Shown here: piece after piece, positions 25,744 to 33,937 of the stretch | How the letters are laid out: each line of letters begins with the position of its first letter | Numbering within the stretch: the stretch's first letter is position 1 | Assembly (NCBI GenBank): GCA_009841235.1 | Contig: VXMH01000118.1 | Location: 1-58,057 of the forward strand | From: Caldilineaceae bacterium SB0661_bin_32 | GTDB lineage: Bacteria; Chloroflexota; Anaerolineae; Caldilineales; Caldilineaceae | DNA: 58,057 bases | Direction: 5' to 3' | Position numbers and translations under genes: made by a program | Notes under the pieces: model-generated | Database searches by the model: none | The model's input: only the letters and a program-made list of their open reading frames with translations | What the model was told of the DNA's origin: nothing

Positions 25744-26058
25744 ATGGTTGACAACGTGCGGCAACTGAACCTGCGAATCCCGGAAACGATTGTTCAAGGG
25801 TTGGATGAAATTTCCAGCAGGGAACAAATAGATCGGACCGCGCTTGCGAGGAAAATGCTTACGGAGGCGATCCAGCGGTGGAAGATGGACGACGCAATTG
25901 CAGCATGCCAACGCGGTGACATCACAAAGGCACGGGCCGCTGAATTGGCTGGTATGTCGGTCTACGATATCATGGACGAGGTGCGACGGCGGGGCGCCCC
26001 GCCAAGTTACACTCTCGACGAACTGCGCCAAGACCTGAAATCGTTGTTTGCATCCTAA
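25744..26058 (+). CDS. UPF0175-type antitoxin with N-terminal ribbon-helix-helix
   Basis: A 104-residue antitoxin partner of the preceding PIN-like protein. The N-terminal part (LNLRIPETIVQGLDEISSREQIDRTALARKMLTEAI, here split in the reading as strand-helix-helix) is ribbon-helix-helix-like. The C-terminal part, with GDITKARAAELAGMSVYDIMDEVRRRG, is the UPF0175 signature (K..AAELAG.S..D....RRG.P). It would bind DNA and mask the toxin. The start chosen follows the toxin stop by one base, so the two are coupled; a further upstream in-frame start overlaps the toxin. Order toxin then antitoxin is the reverse of the usual one but occurs in such pairs. Confidence 0.75.
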   Translation: MVDNVRQLNLRIPETIVQGLDEISSREQIDRTALARKMLTEAIQRWKMDDAIAACQRGDITKARAAELAGMSVYDIMDEVRRRGAPPSYTLDELRQDLKSLFAS

Positions 26059-26126
26059 CGCGGGATAGCCGATCAGCCTGCCGGGGCGAGGGCACTTTCA
26101 CTTCAGTTAAAGCATGTGCTGATTAT

Positions 26127-26159
26127 AAGACGCAAAGGACTACTCCTTTGCGTCTTTTT
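26127..26159 (+). terminator. Rho-independent terminator after the toxin-antitoxin pair
   Basis: AAGACGCAAAGGA and TCCTTTGCGTCTT form a perfect 13-pair stem with a four-base loop, running into TTTTT. It lies between the antitoxin and the converging 898-residue gene. It is the best terminator in the window for the plus strand. Confidence 0.85.
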
Positions 26160-26163
26160 AGTC

Positions 26164-28860
26164 TCACGAAAAATCGAGCTGCATCAGCAGGTCCATGAAC
26201 TGGATGCTCATCTTCTCCGAGCCCAGCTCCGTGCTGGAGTAGGGATTGTCGAAGTGCAGGAACCCGCTGACCGGTTCCTCCTTTTCGTTGACGAGCAGAG
26301 GCCCTTCCCAGCCAAAGTCGATGCTCTCGCCCCGCAGGCTGGTCAGATGGACACTGTCCTCCCCGAACGTAACATCCAGCGCCGTCACCTTCTCCACGAA
26401 TTCGGCAAAACTGCCGTCCGTTTCCGCCCGCCCCATCTGCACGACCCAGATATTGTTCTGCCCGTAAGAACGCAACTCCCGAAACGCGCTCCTGCCCGTT
26501 TCGGTGAGCGTAAGTCCCGCTGATGCCGTAATCGCCAGATAACCGTCCCCGACGCGGGCACAGGCCCAGCCGGCCCGGATCTCGTGTTCGTCGAATGCAA
26601 AAGTCGGGAAATAGGCGTGGGTAAAGCCCAGCCAGTCATCCTCCGGCAGCCGGTGGACCGCCACCAGCAGATCCTTCCATTGGGCCGCCCGCGGCAGCAC
26701 AACGTTCCCGTGCCAGAAGTTCGGCCGGTGAGAGCCGTCCTCGCTGAGACACGGCGGGTGGGTGACGAATACAACCGCCTCCGGCGAAAAGGTCGCCTGC
26801 CAGATATGCTGCTGGTAACCGGACTCACCGGGCCGGAAATCCTGGGCCGAACACAGCATATAGTCCGGCGTCTTATGGGTGACTTTGTTTACCTCCCATG
26901 CGCCCTCTTCCCGGTCGCACCACGCCTCCAGCTGACCCGCATGCCGTTCCCGGCTCCAGATCTCATCGGCCGGGTCGATTGCGATCGCCTCGATAACCGG
27001 CGGCAGCTGATAGTTCACGGCGCAGGCCAGGCTCACCGTCCCCCGGATGCACCGGTTGAAGATCCCCTTGCCCCACAGCAGCCGCGTGATGCCCGACGTA
27101 GGCTCCCGGAAGGCATCCTTGATGAATGGCGCATAGGTCCGCCCGTGGCTGGAGCCGAACACCCCCTTGAAGGAGTTGACCGCCAGCCCGAAGAACATCT
27201 TGTCCAACACGACCGCCGCCAGTTCGCGCACGTCGTCGTTCTCTGCCAGGTCGACCAGATGGCTGAGGGCCAGCACATCCTCCTCATAGTAGGTATTGGA
27301 GTCCCACTCCCTGAAACCGCCCGCGGCCCGCTTTCGCAGCCACGACAGGGCACGCTCCTCACCCTTGGCGCGGTGTTCGCTGCCGGTCAGGCCGGCATTC
27401 GTGAACAGCTCGTCCGGCAACAGCTGGCCGGCCAGAATTTCGCAAGTATGGAAAAGAATCTGATGGTTCTCCGACCAGAAGCACATCGCATCCGCGCCCG
27501 GCTGGTCCATCCAGTAACGGAAACCCTGGAAACAGTTTTGCAGCGGCTCGACCAGCGACTGCGGAAACCCTTCCTCTTCAATGTAGCGTCCCGCCATGCC
27601 CAACAGGCCAACCAGATCAAAGTCGCTGCAATCTGCCCGCTCGTTTATCGAAGCAATGCAGTCAAGAATGACCTGCTCGTTGAGATTGTCCCACATGCCC
27701 AGCTCCATCGCCGCGATCTCGGCAAAGATGCTGCCCTCCGCGCCGCGGCGCGCGGCATTGAGCAGGGCCTCCCGCCGCCGTTGTGGGTAGGTGCCGTAGC
27801 GTTCAGTGGAATACTCACTGTTGCCGACGATGTGGACGTCCAGTCGGCGTTCAACGCGCAGATCATTGACATAATAGTGCTCGGGATTGGGAAAGAGAAA
27901 GACTTCGTAGTCATCCTGCGGAAACTGGAACGCGGTCCCCAGGACCACCTCTTCCCGCGTTTCGCCCTTCGTGTGGTGTTCGCTGTAGATGCGCCCGCCC
28001 TTGCGCATCAACCGCAGCGCAAAATCGTCGGTCACCGCTTGTCCCTCCGGCCAGCGCACAGTCACCTTCGCATGGCGGCTGTATATGTCCCGGTCCAGAT
28101 AAGCCTGATCGAAAATCGACTCCAGCGTCTGCCTCCTGCTTGCCGGCCGCACCGACGTCGGCAGCAGCACACGGATGTTGTCGAGTAATTTACCGCCCCC
28201 GTCCTCCTGGCCTGTCAGCTGCAGGGCCATCACATACGGACACTCTCGCAACGCTACCGCCTCGAAACAGACGCCAACCTCGTTGCGTCCCTCCTTCAGC
28301 TTCGCCGGGAAGGAGACGGTTTCGGGCAGCTGGTGACGAAAATGCTCTACTCGGCGGCACTGTTCTCCGTTGACCCAGATGTCCGCCGGGCCGTTTGTCG
28401 TCAGGGAAAATGTAACTTCACAGGCGTTGGAAACGTCCAGCACACAGAAGGCCCAGGCCTGCAGATAGTGAGGCGTATGGTGAAAAGTGGACAGATCTAC
28501 GAAGTGGTCGTCAAGACAGCGCACAACGCGCCACTTGGTCTCGTCGCGGTCAGGGACAAAACTGTGTCTCTCCAGGGCGCCGGCGAATACCTCCGGGGAC
28601 GCGGGGATCGCGCCCTCCGGATCAGTTCCGCCTGCTGCAGCCGCGGCTCTGACATCCGCCACTATCCGACTCTTATAGTCCGGGCCTGTGTAACCTTCGA
28701 TCTTCGAAATCGGCGTTGCCAGCGGGCCCGCCACCAGCCAGTCATGTACAAAGCCGGCCTGCAGGGCGGATTCCTGCCAGACCGGCGTCAAAGACATTTG
28801 TCCCTCAGCCTCCGACTCTCTCGATTCCCCGGCCGGCAGAGCGTCCATCTCTGTGCTCAT
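26164..28860 (-). CDS. Large protein of unknown function, possible polysaccharide lyase/hydrolase-like
   Basis: I do not recognise this 898-residue protein with certainty. There is no signal peptide, so it seems cytoplasmic. An N-terminal region (about 28-220) resembles a jelly-roll, carbohydrate-binding type domain (FVHDWLVAGPLATP, FSLTTNGPADIWVNGEQCRRV, LKEGRNEVGVCFEAV). A helix-rich middle (about 360-640) is rich in Trp/Tyr/His (SENHQILFHTCEILAGQ, WDSNTYYEEDVLALSHLVDLAE) as in alpha/alpha toroids. The C-terminal third looks like beta-sandwich (TPDYMLCSAQDFRPGESG, QQHIWQATF, FTHAYFP). Such a layout is seen in polysaccharide lyases and some glycosidases. It lies downstream of DppD and DppC genes on the same strand, which suggests it processes an imported glycan. 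The assignment is tentative. Confidence 0.6.
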   Translation of the reverse strand: MSTEMDALPAGESRESEAEGQMSLTPVWQESALQAGFVHDWLVAGPLATPISKIEGYTGPDYKSRIVADVRAAAAAGGTDPEGAIPASPEVFAGALERHSFVPDRDETKWRVVRCLDDHFVDLSTFHHTPHYLQAWAFCVLDVSNACEVTFSLTTNGPADIWVNGEQCRRVEHFRHQLPETVSFPAKLKEGRNEVGVCFEAVALRECPYVMALQLTGQEDGGGKLLDNIRVLLPTSVRPASRRQTLESIFDQAYLDRDIYSRHAKVTVRWPEGQAVTDDFALRLMRKGGRIYSEHHTKGETREEVVLGTAFQFPQDDYEVFLFPNPEHYYVNDLRVERRLDVHIVGNSEYSTERYGTYPQRRREALLNAARRGAEGSIFAEIAAMELGMWDNLNEQVILDCIASINERADCSDFDLVGLLGMAGRYIEEEGFPQSLVEPLQNCFQGFRYWMDQPGADAMCFWSENHQILFHTCEILAGQLLPDELFTNAGLTGSEHRAKGEERALSWLRKRAAGGFREWDSNTYYEEDVLALSHLVDLAENDDVRELAAVVLDKMFFGLAVNSFKGVFGSSHGRTYAPFIKDAFREPTSGITRLLWGKGIFNRCIRGTVSLACAVNYQLPPVIEAIAIDPADEIWSRERHAGQLEAWCDREEGAWEVNKVTHKTPDYMLCSAQDFRPGESGYQQHIWQATFSPEAVVFVTHPPCLSEDGSHRPNFWHGNVVLPRAAQWKDLLVAVHRLPEDDWLGFTHAYFPTFAFDEHEIRAGWACARVGDGYLAITASAGLTLTETGRSAFRELRSYGQNNIWVVQMGRAETDGSFAEFVEKVTALDVTFGEDSVHLTSLRGESIDFGWEGPLLVNEKEEPVSGFLHFDNPYSSTELGSEKMSIQFMDLLMQLDFS

Positions 28861-28971
28861 AGATCGTTTACTCCGACTGTTTTATTCTCTTGGTTGGATC
28901 AGGTGCAATGCAAAGAGGCCGCGATACGCGACCTCCGATGAAGATTCCAGCGTGGAAACGGATTGAGTCCG

Positions 28972-30054
28972 CTATTCGTACAATACGCAGCGGACCATGT
29001 GACCGCCTTCCAGCTCCAGCAGAGGCGGGTTGCGGGTATCGCACACGCCGGCGATCGCTTTGCGGCAGCGCGGGTGGAACGGACATCCTTCCGGGATCGA
29101 GTAAGGATCCGGAACCGAGCCGCGAATCGCAGTCAACTGGCTGGTAATGCCCTGAGCCGACTTGCGTCCCAACAGGGGGATCGAGCGCAGCAGCGCCTGC
29201 GTGTAAGGATGCTTGGGATCATAGAAAATGGTATCGACGTCGGCCATCTCCACCACTTCACCCAGATACATGACCACCACATAGTCGACCATCTGCGCAA
29301 TCACGCCCAAGTCGTGCGTGATAAAGATGATCGCCATCCCCAGCTCATCCTGCAGCTCGCGCATCAGCGTCAGAATCTGGGCCTGCGTGGTCACGTCCAG
29401 GGCAGTTGTCGGCTCATCGGCGATGAGCAAGCTGGGCTGGCAGGAAAGGGCCATCGCAATCATGGCGCGCTGCCGCATGCCGCCGCTCAACTGGTGGGGA
29501 TAGCGGTCGATTGTGCGCTCCGGCTGCGGCATGCCCACTTTGTTCAGCACGTCGATCGCCTGCGCGCGAGCCTCTTCCTTGTCGACGTCCTGGTGCAGGA
29601 GGATCGCCTCAATGATCTGATTCCCAATCGTGTGAACAGGGCTGAGCGAAGTCATCGGCTCCTGGAAGACCATTGAAATCTCGCCGCCGCGGATGGAACG
29701 TGCCTGCGTGCCCATGGCATCGATCTTGGTCATATCAACGACCTGATCGGTGACGCTGCCGTTCTCCTGATTTTGCAGATGGAAGAGGACTTCCCCCTCG
29801 ACCACCCGTCCCGGGGAAGGCACGATCGCCATGATCGAGCGGGCTGTGATCGATTTACCGCAACCGCTTTCACCGACCAGGCCGACCGTCTGACCGCGAC
29901 GCACGGTAAAATCAACCCCCTCCAACGCCCGCACAATTCCCTGCGCCAGGAAAAAATGCGTCTTCAGCCCCTTAACTTCCAGGAGCATCTCTTTGGAGTC
30001 GGCGGATTCACCGCTGGCCGTAACACTGTCGATTTGCGCAGATGAAATTGTCAT
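28972..30054 (-). CDS. Peptide/oligosaccharide ABC transporter ATPase, DppD/OppD type (set D)
   Basis: A 360-residue ATPase subunit. Motifs are Walker A GESGCGKSIT, Q-loop MVFQEPMTSLSPVHT, signature SGGMRQR, Walker B LLIADEPTTALD and switch histidine THDLG. The C-terminal oligopeptide domain ends GCPFHPRC...VC...VRCVLYE. It is homologous to the set B DppD but lacks the Gly/Ser-rich insertion present there. It follows the DppC gene by 117 bases and is followed by the 898-residue gene. No DppF or DppB is next to it; set A has exactly these and lacks C and D, so the two may form one transporter. Confidence 0.92.
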   Translation of the reverse strand: MTISSAQIDSVTASGESADSKEMLLEVKGLKTHFFLAQGIVRALEGVDFTVRRGQTVGLVGESGCGKSITARSIMAIVPSPGRVVEGEVLFHLQNQENGSVTDQVVDMTKIDAMGTQARSIRGGEISMVFQEPMTSLSPVHTIGNQIIEAILLHQDVDKEEARAQAIDVLNKVGMPQPERTIDRYPHQLSGGMRQRAMIAMALSCQPSLLIADEPTTALDVTTQAQILTLMRELQDELGMAIIFITHDLGVIAQMVDYVVVMYLGEVVEMADVDTIFYDPKHPYTQALLRSIPLLGRKSAQGITSQLTAIRGSVPDPYSIPEGCPFHPRCRKAIAGVCDTRNPPLLELEGGHMVRCVLYE

Positions 30055-30171
30055 GAGTGAAATCCGTTTTCTTCATGTACGAGCAGTCGCCATTCAGTTC
30101 CGAATTTTTGGACATTCAACCGTATGCCACGGCCTTCTTGCTTCCAAACGAAACAAGACCTGCTTTAATAG

Positions 30172-31362
30172 CTACTTGGCATATGGGTCGGCGGCGTCGC
30201 GAATGCCGTCGCCGAGAAAATTGAAAGCCAGTACAGCCAGAACCACCGCCAGACCAGGGGTCAAAACCCAAGGTGCAAGGGCGACGGAACGTAGATTCTG
30301 GGCCTCTTGCAACAGGACGCCCCAACTGATAGCCGGCGCGCGCAGGCCCAGACCAATGAAACTCAGACCCGTTTCCGACAGAATAATGCCCGGAATCGCC
30401 AATGTCAAGGACGCGATAATGTGGCTGAGGAACGAGGGAACCATGTGGCGCAGTATGATGCGCATCTCGCTCGAACCGCAGAAGCGGGCCGCCATCACAA
30501 AATCCTCTTCTCTCATGCTCAGAAAACGCCCGCGCACAACCCGTGCCAGACCGGTCCAGCCTACGAACGAAAGAAGTATCGTTACGCCGAAGTATAAGCG
30601 CACCACCGGCCAGTCGGCAGGCAGAGCCGCAGCCAGCGCCATAATCAGCGGAATCTCCGGAATCGAGCGGATGAACTCGATCAGCCGTTGAATGGCATTG
30701 TCAATCGCCCCGCCATAGAAGCCGGAAATGCCGCCGAGCAGAATGCCGATGACCAGGCTGATGACCACACTCACCAGGCCAATGGTCAGCGAAATACGCG
30801 CGCCGTAACACAGCCGGGAGAACAGGTCGCGCCCCAGCCGGTCAGCACCCATCAGGAAGATACCCTGTTCCTCATGGGGGACGTCCAACCCATAGAGATG
30901 CCAATTAGTGGGAAATCGGCCCCAAAGCTCGTATTCGGTTCCTTTTACGAAAAAGCGAATCGGATGAACCGTTGTATCGTCCTCTTTGTAAATGTTGCGC
31001 AATGTCTCGGGGTCCCGCTCTCGTATAATCTTGTAGACAAACGGCCTGCGTAGATTCCCTTCCGCGTCTATGATCCGGATCTTCATTGGCGGCACAAACT
31101 TATACTTTACAAAGGACTGCTCCGGATCGTACGGCGCAACGAACTCGGCAAAAGTCGCGATTCCATAAAGGATAATGACCAGAAATCCGGAGAGGACGGC
31201 CATCCGGTGCTTGCGAAATCGCCACCACATCAACTGCGAGTATGATGCTACATAGATGTCTTCATCTTCGACTATGTCTGGATCGAGACTCGCGTCGTCC
31301 TCATAGGCTTGGCTATCTTCTTCATCAGACCTGTCAATCCAGGAACGTTGCAGTGTCTCCAT
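30172..31362 (-). CDS. Peptide/oligosaccharide ABC transporter permease, DppC type (set D)
   Basis: A 396-residue membrane subunit. A long acidic cytoplasmic tail (EDDASLDPDIVEDEDIYV) precedes WWRFRKHRMAVLSG and helix 1. The periplasmic insertion (VKYKFVPPMKIRIIDAEG, RERDPETLRNIYKEDD, IRFFVKGTEYELWG) matches that of set C nearly residue for residue. The core motif LMGADRLGRDLFSRLCYG and EAA loop FVMAARFCGSSEMRII follow, with the end IRDAADPYAK. A GGAGG site lies before the ATG. It is first in its small operon, after which come DppD and the large unknown protein. Confidence 0.92.
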   Translation of the reverse strand: METLQRSWIDRSDEEDSQAYEDDASLDPDIVEDEDIYVASYSQLMWWRFRKHRMAVLSGFLVIILYGIATFAEFVAPYDPEQSFVKYKFVPPMKIRIIDAEGNLRRPFVYKIIRERDPETLRNIYKEDDTTVHPIRFFVKGTEYELWGRFPTNWHLYGLDVPHEEQGIFLMGADRLGRDLFSRLCYGARISLTIGLVSVVISLVIGILLGGISGFYGGAIDNAIQRLIEFIRSIPEIPLIMALAAALPADWPVVRLYFGVTILLSFVGWTGLARVVRGRFLSMREEDFVMAARFCGSSEMRIILRHMVPSFLSHIIASLTLAIPGIILSETGLSFIGLGLRAPAISWGVLLQEAQNLRSVALAPWVLTPGLAVVLAVLAFNFLGDGIRDAADPYAK

Positions 31363-31519
31363 GTACGGTCCTCCGGGTATCCGTTCTCCCTGACAGATAC
31401 GGTACCCCTAATCTGTGATGTATGTCTGGCCTGACGTGCGTCTCCGGCAGTTCTCCAGAGTTTGACCAACTTTGGTCAGCCGGTCTCAGGTCATGCCGGC
31501 CGCTCCTGGACAGGCCTTG

Positions 31520-32470
31520 CTACATGAGTATCAGCTTCTGTGAAATACTTCGACCCTGGTGGATGCGATTGATAATATCGGCCAGCATCGGCGCAATCGA
31601 CAATACGACCACCTTGTCAGATCGTTTTTCCTGGGGAACGGGAAGTGTGTTGGAAACGACCAGCTTGGCGATGCGATCGTCGGACTGAAGATGCTCCAAC
31701 GCGGAGGGCAGCAATACCGGGTGCGTGACCGCGAAGGCGGCAGTCCCCTCGGCTCCGGCTTCGTACAGGGCGTCAATCTGTCTGAGAACGCTGCCGCCGG
31801 CCATGATATCGTCGATAATGATCGGGCGGATACCGGCGATTTCGCCGACAACGTGCGTCGTCTCGGTAACGCTGACGCTCGTGCGCCGTTTGTGCATCAC
31901 CACCAACGGCAGATTGAGCAGCTGCGCATAACGGCCCGCCAGGCTGGCCCGGCCCACGTCCGGGCTCACAATGGCCGCGTTTTCCCATTCCGGCTGCCGA
32001 AAATAGTCCGCCAGGATCGGCAGTGCAGAAAGCGGGTCGACGGGGATATTGAAAAAGCCCTGGATCGCTCTGGCATGGATATCTACAAATATGACGCGAT
32101 CCGCTCCCATCATCTCCAGCATATTGGCGATGACCCGGGCGCTGACCGACTCGCGGCCATGCGCCATCCGCTCCTGACGGGCATAAGGAAAATAGGGCAC
32201 CACCACGCTGACACTGTGGGCGCTCGCCCTCCGGAATGCGTCCAGATACAACATCAACTCCATGACATGATCATTTACCGGTTGGCAGCAGGACTGCACC
32301 AGAAAAATATCCTGGTCACGCACGACCTCATCGATCATTACATGTATTTCGCTGTCGGGCAGTCGGCGAGTCGTGGATTGACCGAGTTCCACCCCGAGAG
32401 TTTCGGCAATCTCCAGTGCGAGCTCCTTGTGAGCAGAGCCGCTGAAGATGCGTAGCGGGTGATACGACAC
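31520..32470 (-). CDS. prs: Ribose-phosphate pyrophosphokinase (PRPP synthase)
   Basis: Makes phosphoribosyl pyrophosphate from ribose 5-phosphate and ATP for purine, pyrimidine, His, Trp and NAD synthesis. The 316 residues match class I enzymes. Visible are LPDSEIHVMIDE, the catalytic flexible loop region YFPYARQERMAHGRESVSARV, FVDIHARAIQGFF and the PRPP loop IIIDDIMAGGSVL. That loop usually reads DDI-(I/V)-DT-(A/G)-GT; here one residue is missing and the Thr is Ser, which is unusual. The start is GTG, eight bases after an AGGAGAG site. It is divergent from rdgB and seems independent of the transporter genes. Confidence 0.93.
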   Translation of the reverse strand: MSYHPLRIFSGSAHKELALEIAETLGVELGQSTTRRLPDSEIHVMIDEVVRDQDIFLVQSCCQPVNDHVMELMLYLDAFRRASAHSVSVVVPYFPYARQERMAHGRESVSARVIANMLEMMGADRVIFVDIHARAIQGFFNIPVDPLSALPILADYFRQPEWENAAIVSPDVGRASLAGRYAQLLNLPLVVMHKRRTSVSVTETTHVVGEIAGIRPIIIDDIMAGGSVLRQIDALYEAGAEGTAAFAVTHPVLLPSALEHLQSDDRIAKLVVSNTLPVPQEKRSDKVVVLSIAPMLADIINRIHQGRSISQKLILM

Positions 32471-32534
32471 AGCCGTTCTCTCCTGTCCAGGGGTGCTAAG
32501 GGGTCGCTTGAAGGTACCTCCGCCGACGGCGAGT

Positions 32535-32563
32535 ATGATAGCCCCTTACCGGCGAAATGGCAA
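32535..32563 (-). promoter_or_regulatory. Predicted promoter of prs
   Basis: On the minus strand TTGCCA and TATCAT are separated by 17 bases, 65 bases upstream of the GTG start codon. It is placed in the divergent gap between prs and rdgB. Confidence 0.5.
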
Positions 32564-32683
32564 GAGACGGGGGCGCCTTTAACCAATCCGGCCTCGTTGT
32601 GTTATATGTGATTGTGTGACAGGCGGCATGGTTGCCGGGCAACAGAGCAGGTGGGAAGCTCGCGATTTATGGAGGGCAATGAC

Positions 32684-33283
32684 ATGGTCCGGAAGCTGTT
32701 GGTTGCGACACACAATCAGGGAAAACTCCTGGAGTACGGCAAACTCCTGCAAGACCTGCCGCTGGCCCTCACCTGTCTGGATGAAATCGGCGTCCGGGAA
32801 GAGGTCGCTGAAACTGGGAACACCTTTGCCGCCAACGCCGTACTGAAGGCCCGGTACTACGCCAGCCTGACCGGCCTTTGGACATGGGCCGACGACAGCG
32901 GCCTGGAGGTAGATGCCCTGCAGGGAGCCCCGGGCGTGCATTCCGCCCGCTATGCCGGCCCCGGTGCAACCGACCAGGACAGAAACGAGAAGCTGCTGTG
33001 GGAGCTGCGTTTCCATCCCCGGCCATGGACGGCCCGCTTCCAATGTGTGGTTGCCGTCGCCCGGCCTGCAGCCGAGGCCGAAACTTGCACGGGAACATTG
33101 GAGGGAACCATCACCAATGCGCCGCGGGGATCAAACGGCTTTGGCTACGATCCCATCTTCTTTGCGCCTGACCACGGGCGAACACTGGCAGAGCTGACAA
33201 CCTCGGTCAAGAACGAAATCAGCCATCGGGGGCGGGCGTCAAGGCACGCCAAAGAGTTATTGAAGAACCTGTTGAAGAGTTAG
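32684..33283 (+). CDS. rdgB: XTP/dITP diphosphatase (HAM1/RdgB family)
   Basis: A cytoplasmic house-cleaning enzyme that hydrolyses dITP, XTP and related non-canonical purine nucleotides to monophosphates. At 199 residues it has the family length. Landmarks are KLLVATHNQGKLLEY (the T-N-K substrate motif), EVAETGNTFAANAVLKARYYA, WTWADDSGLEVDALQGAPGVHSARYAG (catalytic Asp region) and GSNGFGYDPIFFAPDHGRTLAEL. The start MVRKLL is preferred because a GGAGGG site lies 7 bases before it; an ATG 15 bases upstream would overlap that site. The C-terminal SHRGRASRHAKE is typical. Confidence 0.95.
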   Translation: MVRKLLVATHNQGKLLEYGKLLQDLPLALTCLDEIGVREEVAETGNTFAANAVLKARYYASLTGLWTWADDSGLEVDALQGAPGVHSARYAGPGATDQDRNEKLLWELRFHPRPWTARFQCVVAVARPAAEAETCTGTLEGTITNAPRGSNGFGYDPIFFAPDHGRTLAELTTSVKNEISHRGRASRHAKELLKNLLKS

Positions 33284-33449
33284 CGGCATGCCTCGCTCGC
33301 AACTCTTCAGCGGACGGTCCAGCGGCTGTCTTCCTAATCATGTCGCCGCTGGACACGCTAACATACTCTGGTGATACAATATCCCTATATTGCCGTCAAC
33401 TCCGGGTAAAACCAGAGTGGCAAAAACCACTGGACCAGGAGGTTCAAGA

Positions 33450-33806
33450 GTGAAAGACGAACTGCTCCAACCTGTAATATTCAATGTCATTACCATCGTG
33501 GCGTTGTTGTTTTCCCTTTTCCAGATTGTTACCGGGGCTTCAGGGCGCTTAATCAGAACGGCCGATGCCATCCACGTGCTTGAGGAGCTCGCTGCAGAAG
33601 GCATCCTCGAGGACGACTCAATAGTCTCTGGCCTCTCGAAAAACCGCGACCAGCGCACGCGGCTTGACAACTACTTGATCGTGACAATGATTATCGCGAT
33701 TCTCGCCAATGTCGTCGCGAACTACCTTGGCAGAGGGAGGCATCACACCAATACTTCCAGGATTCGCGAACTTGAGGCAGAACTGCGCGGGTTGCGGGGG
33801 GATTAG
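33450..33806 (+). CDS. Small membrane protein of unknown function, tandem copy 1
   Basis: A 118-residue protein with no family I recognise. A hydrophobic segment at about 9-28 (VIFNVITIVALLFSLFQIV), a soluble middle predicted as helical (LEELAAEGILEDD), a second membrane segment at about 75-94 (YLIVTMIIAILANVVANYL) and a basic, helical tail (GRGRHHTNTSRIRELEAELRGLRGD). The start is a GTG, 7 bases after AGGAGG; an in-frame ATG upstream lacks a site. The TGATACAAT at 33372-33380 could serve as an extended -10. The next gene encodes a protein of the same length and layout. Both are on the opposite strand to the catabolic region. Confidence 0.75.
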   Translation: MKDELLQPVIFNVITIVALLFSLFQIVTGASGRLIRTADAIHVLEELAAEGILEDDSIVSGLSKNRDQRTRLDNYLIVTMIIAILANVVANYLGRGRHHTNTSRIRELEAELRGLRGD

Positions 33807-33937
33807 CTCATCCGGATTACACTTATTTCCAAGTGCGTCTACCGGCTTCAGGCACCCGCATGTTGTCACAGGAGAGATAGGTGCAGTACTCTGAAACGTG
33901 AAATTCAAACGAACTGCTTGGACAAAGAGGATGAGAA

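Noticed and set aside
26584..28188. 534-codon plus-strand frame opposite the 898-residue gene
   Set aside because: Low-complexity Arg/Leu-rich translation; the minus-strand frame has much better protein-like composition and covers the entire stretch.
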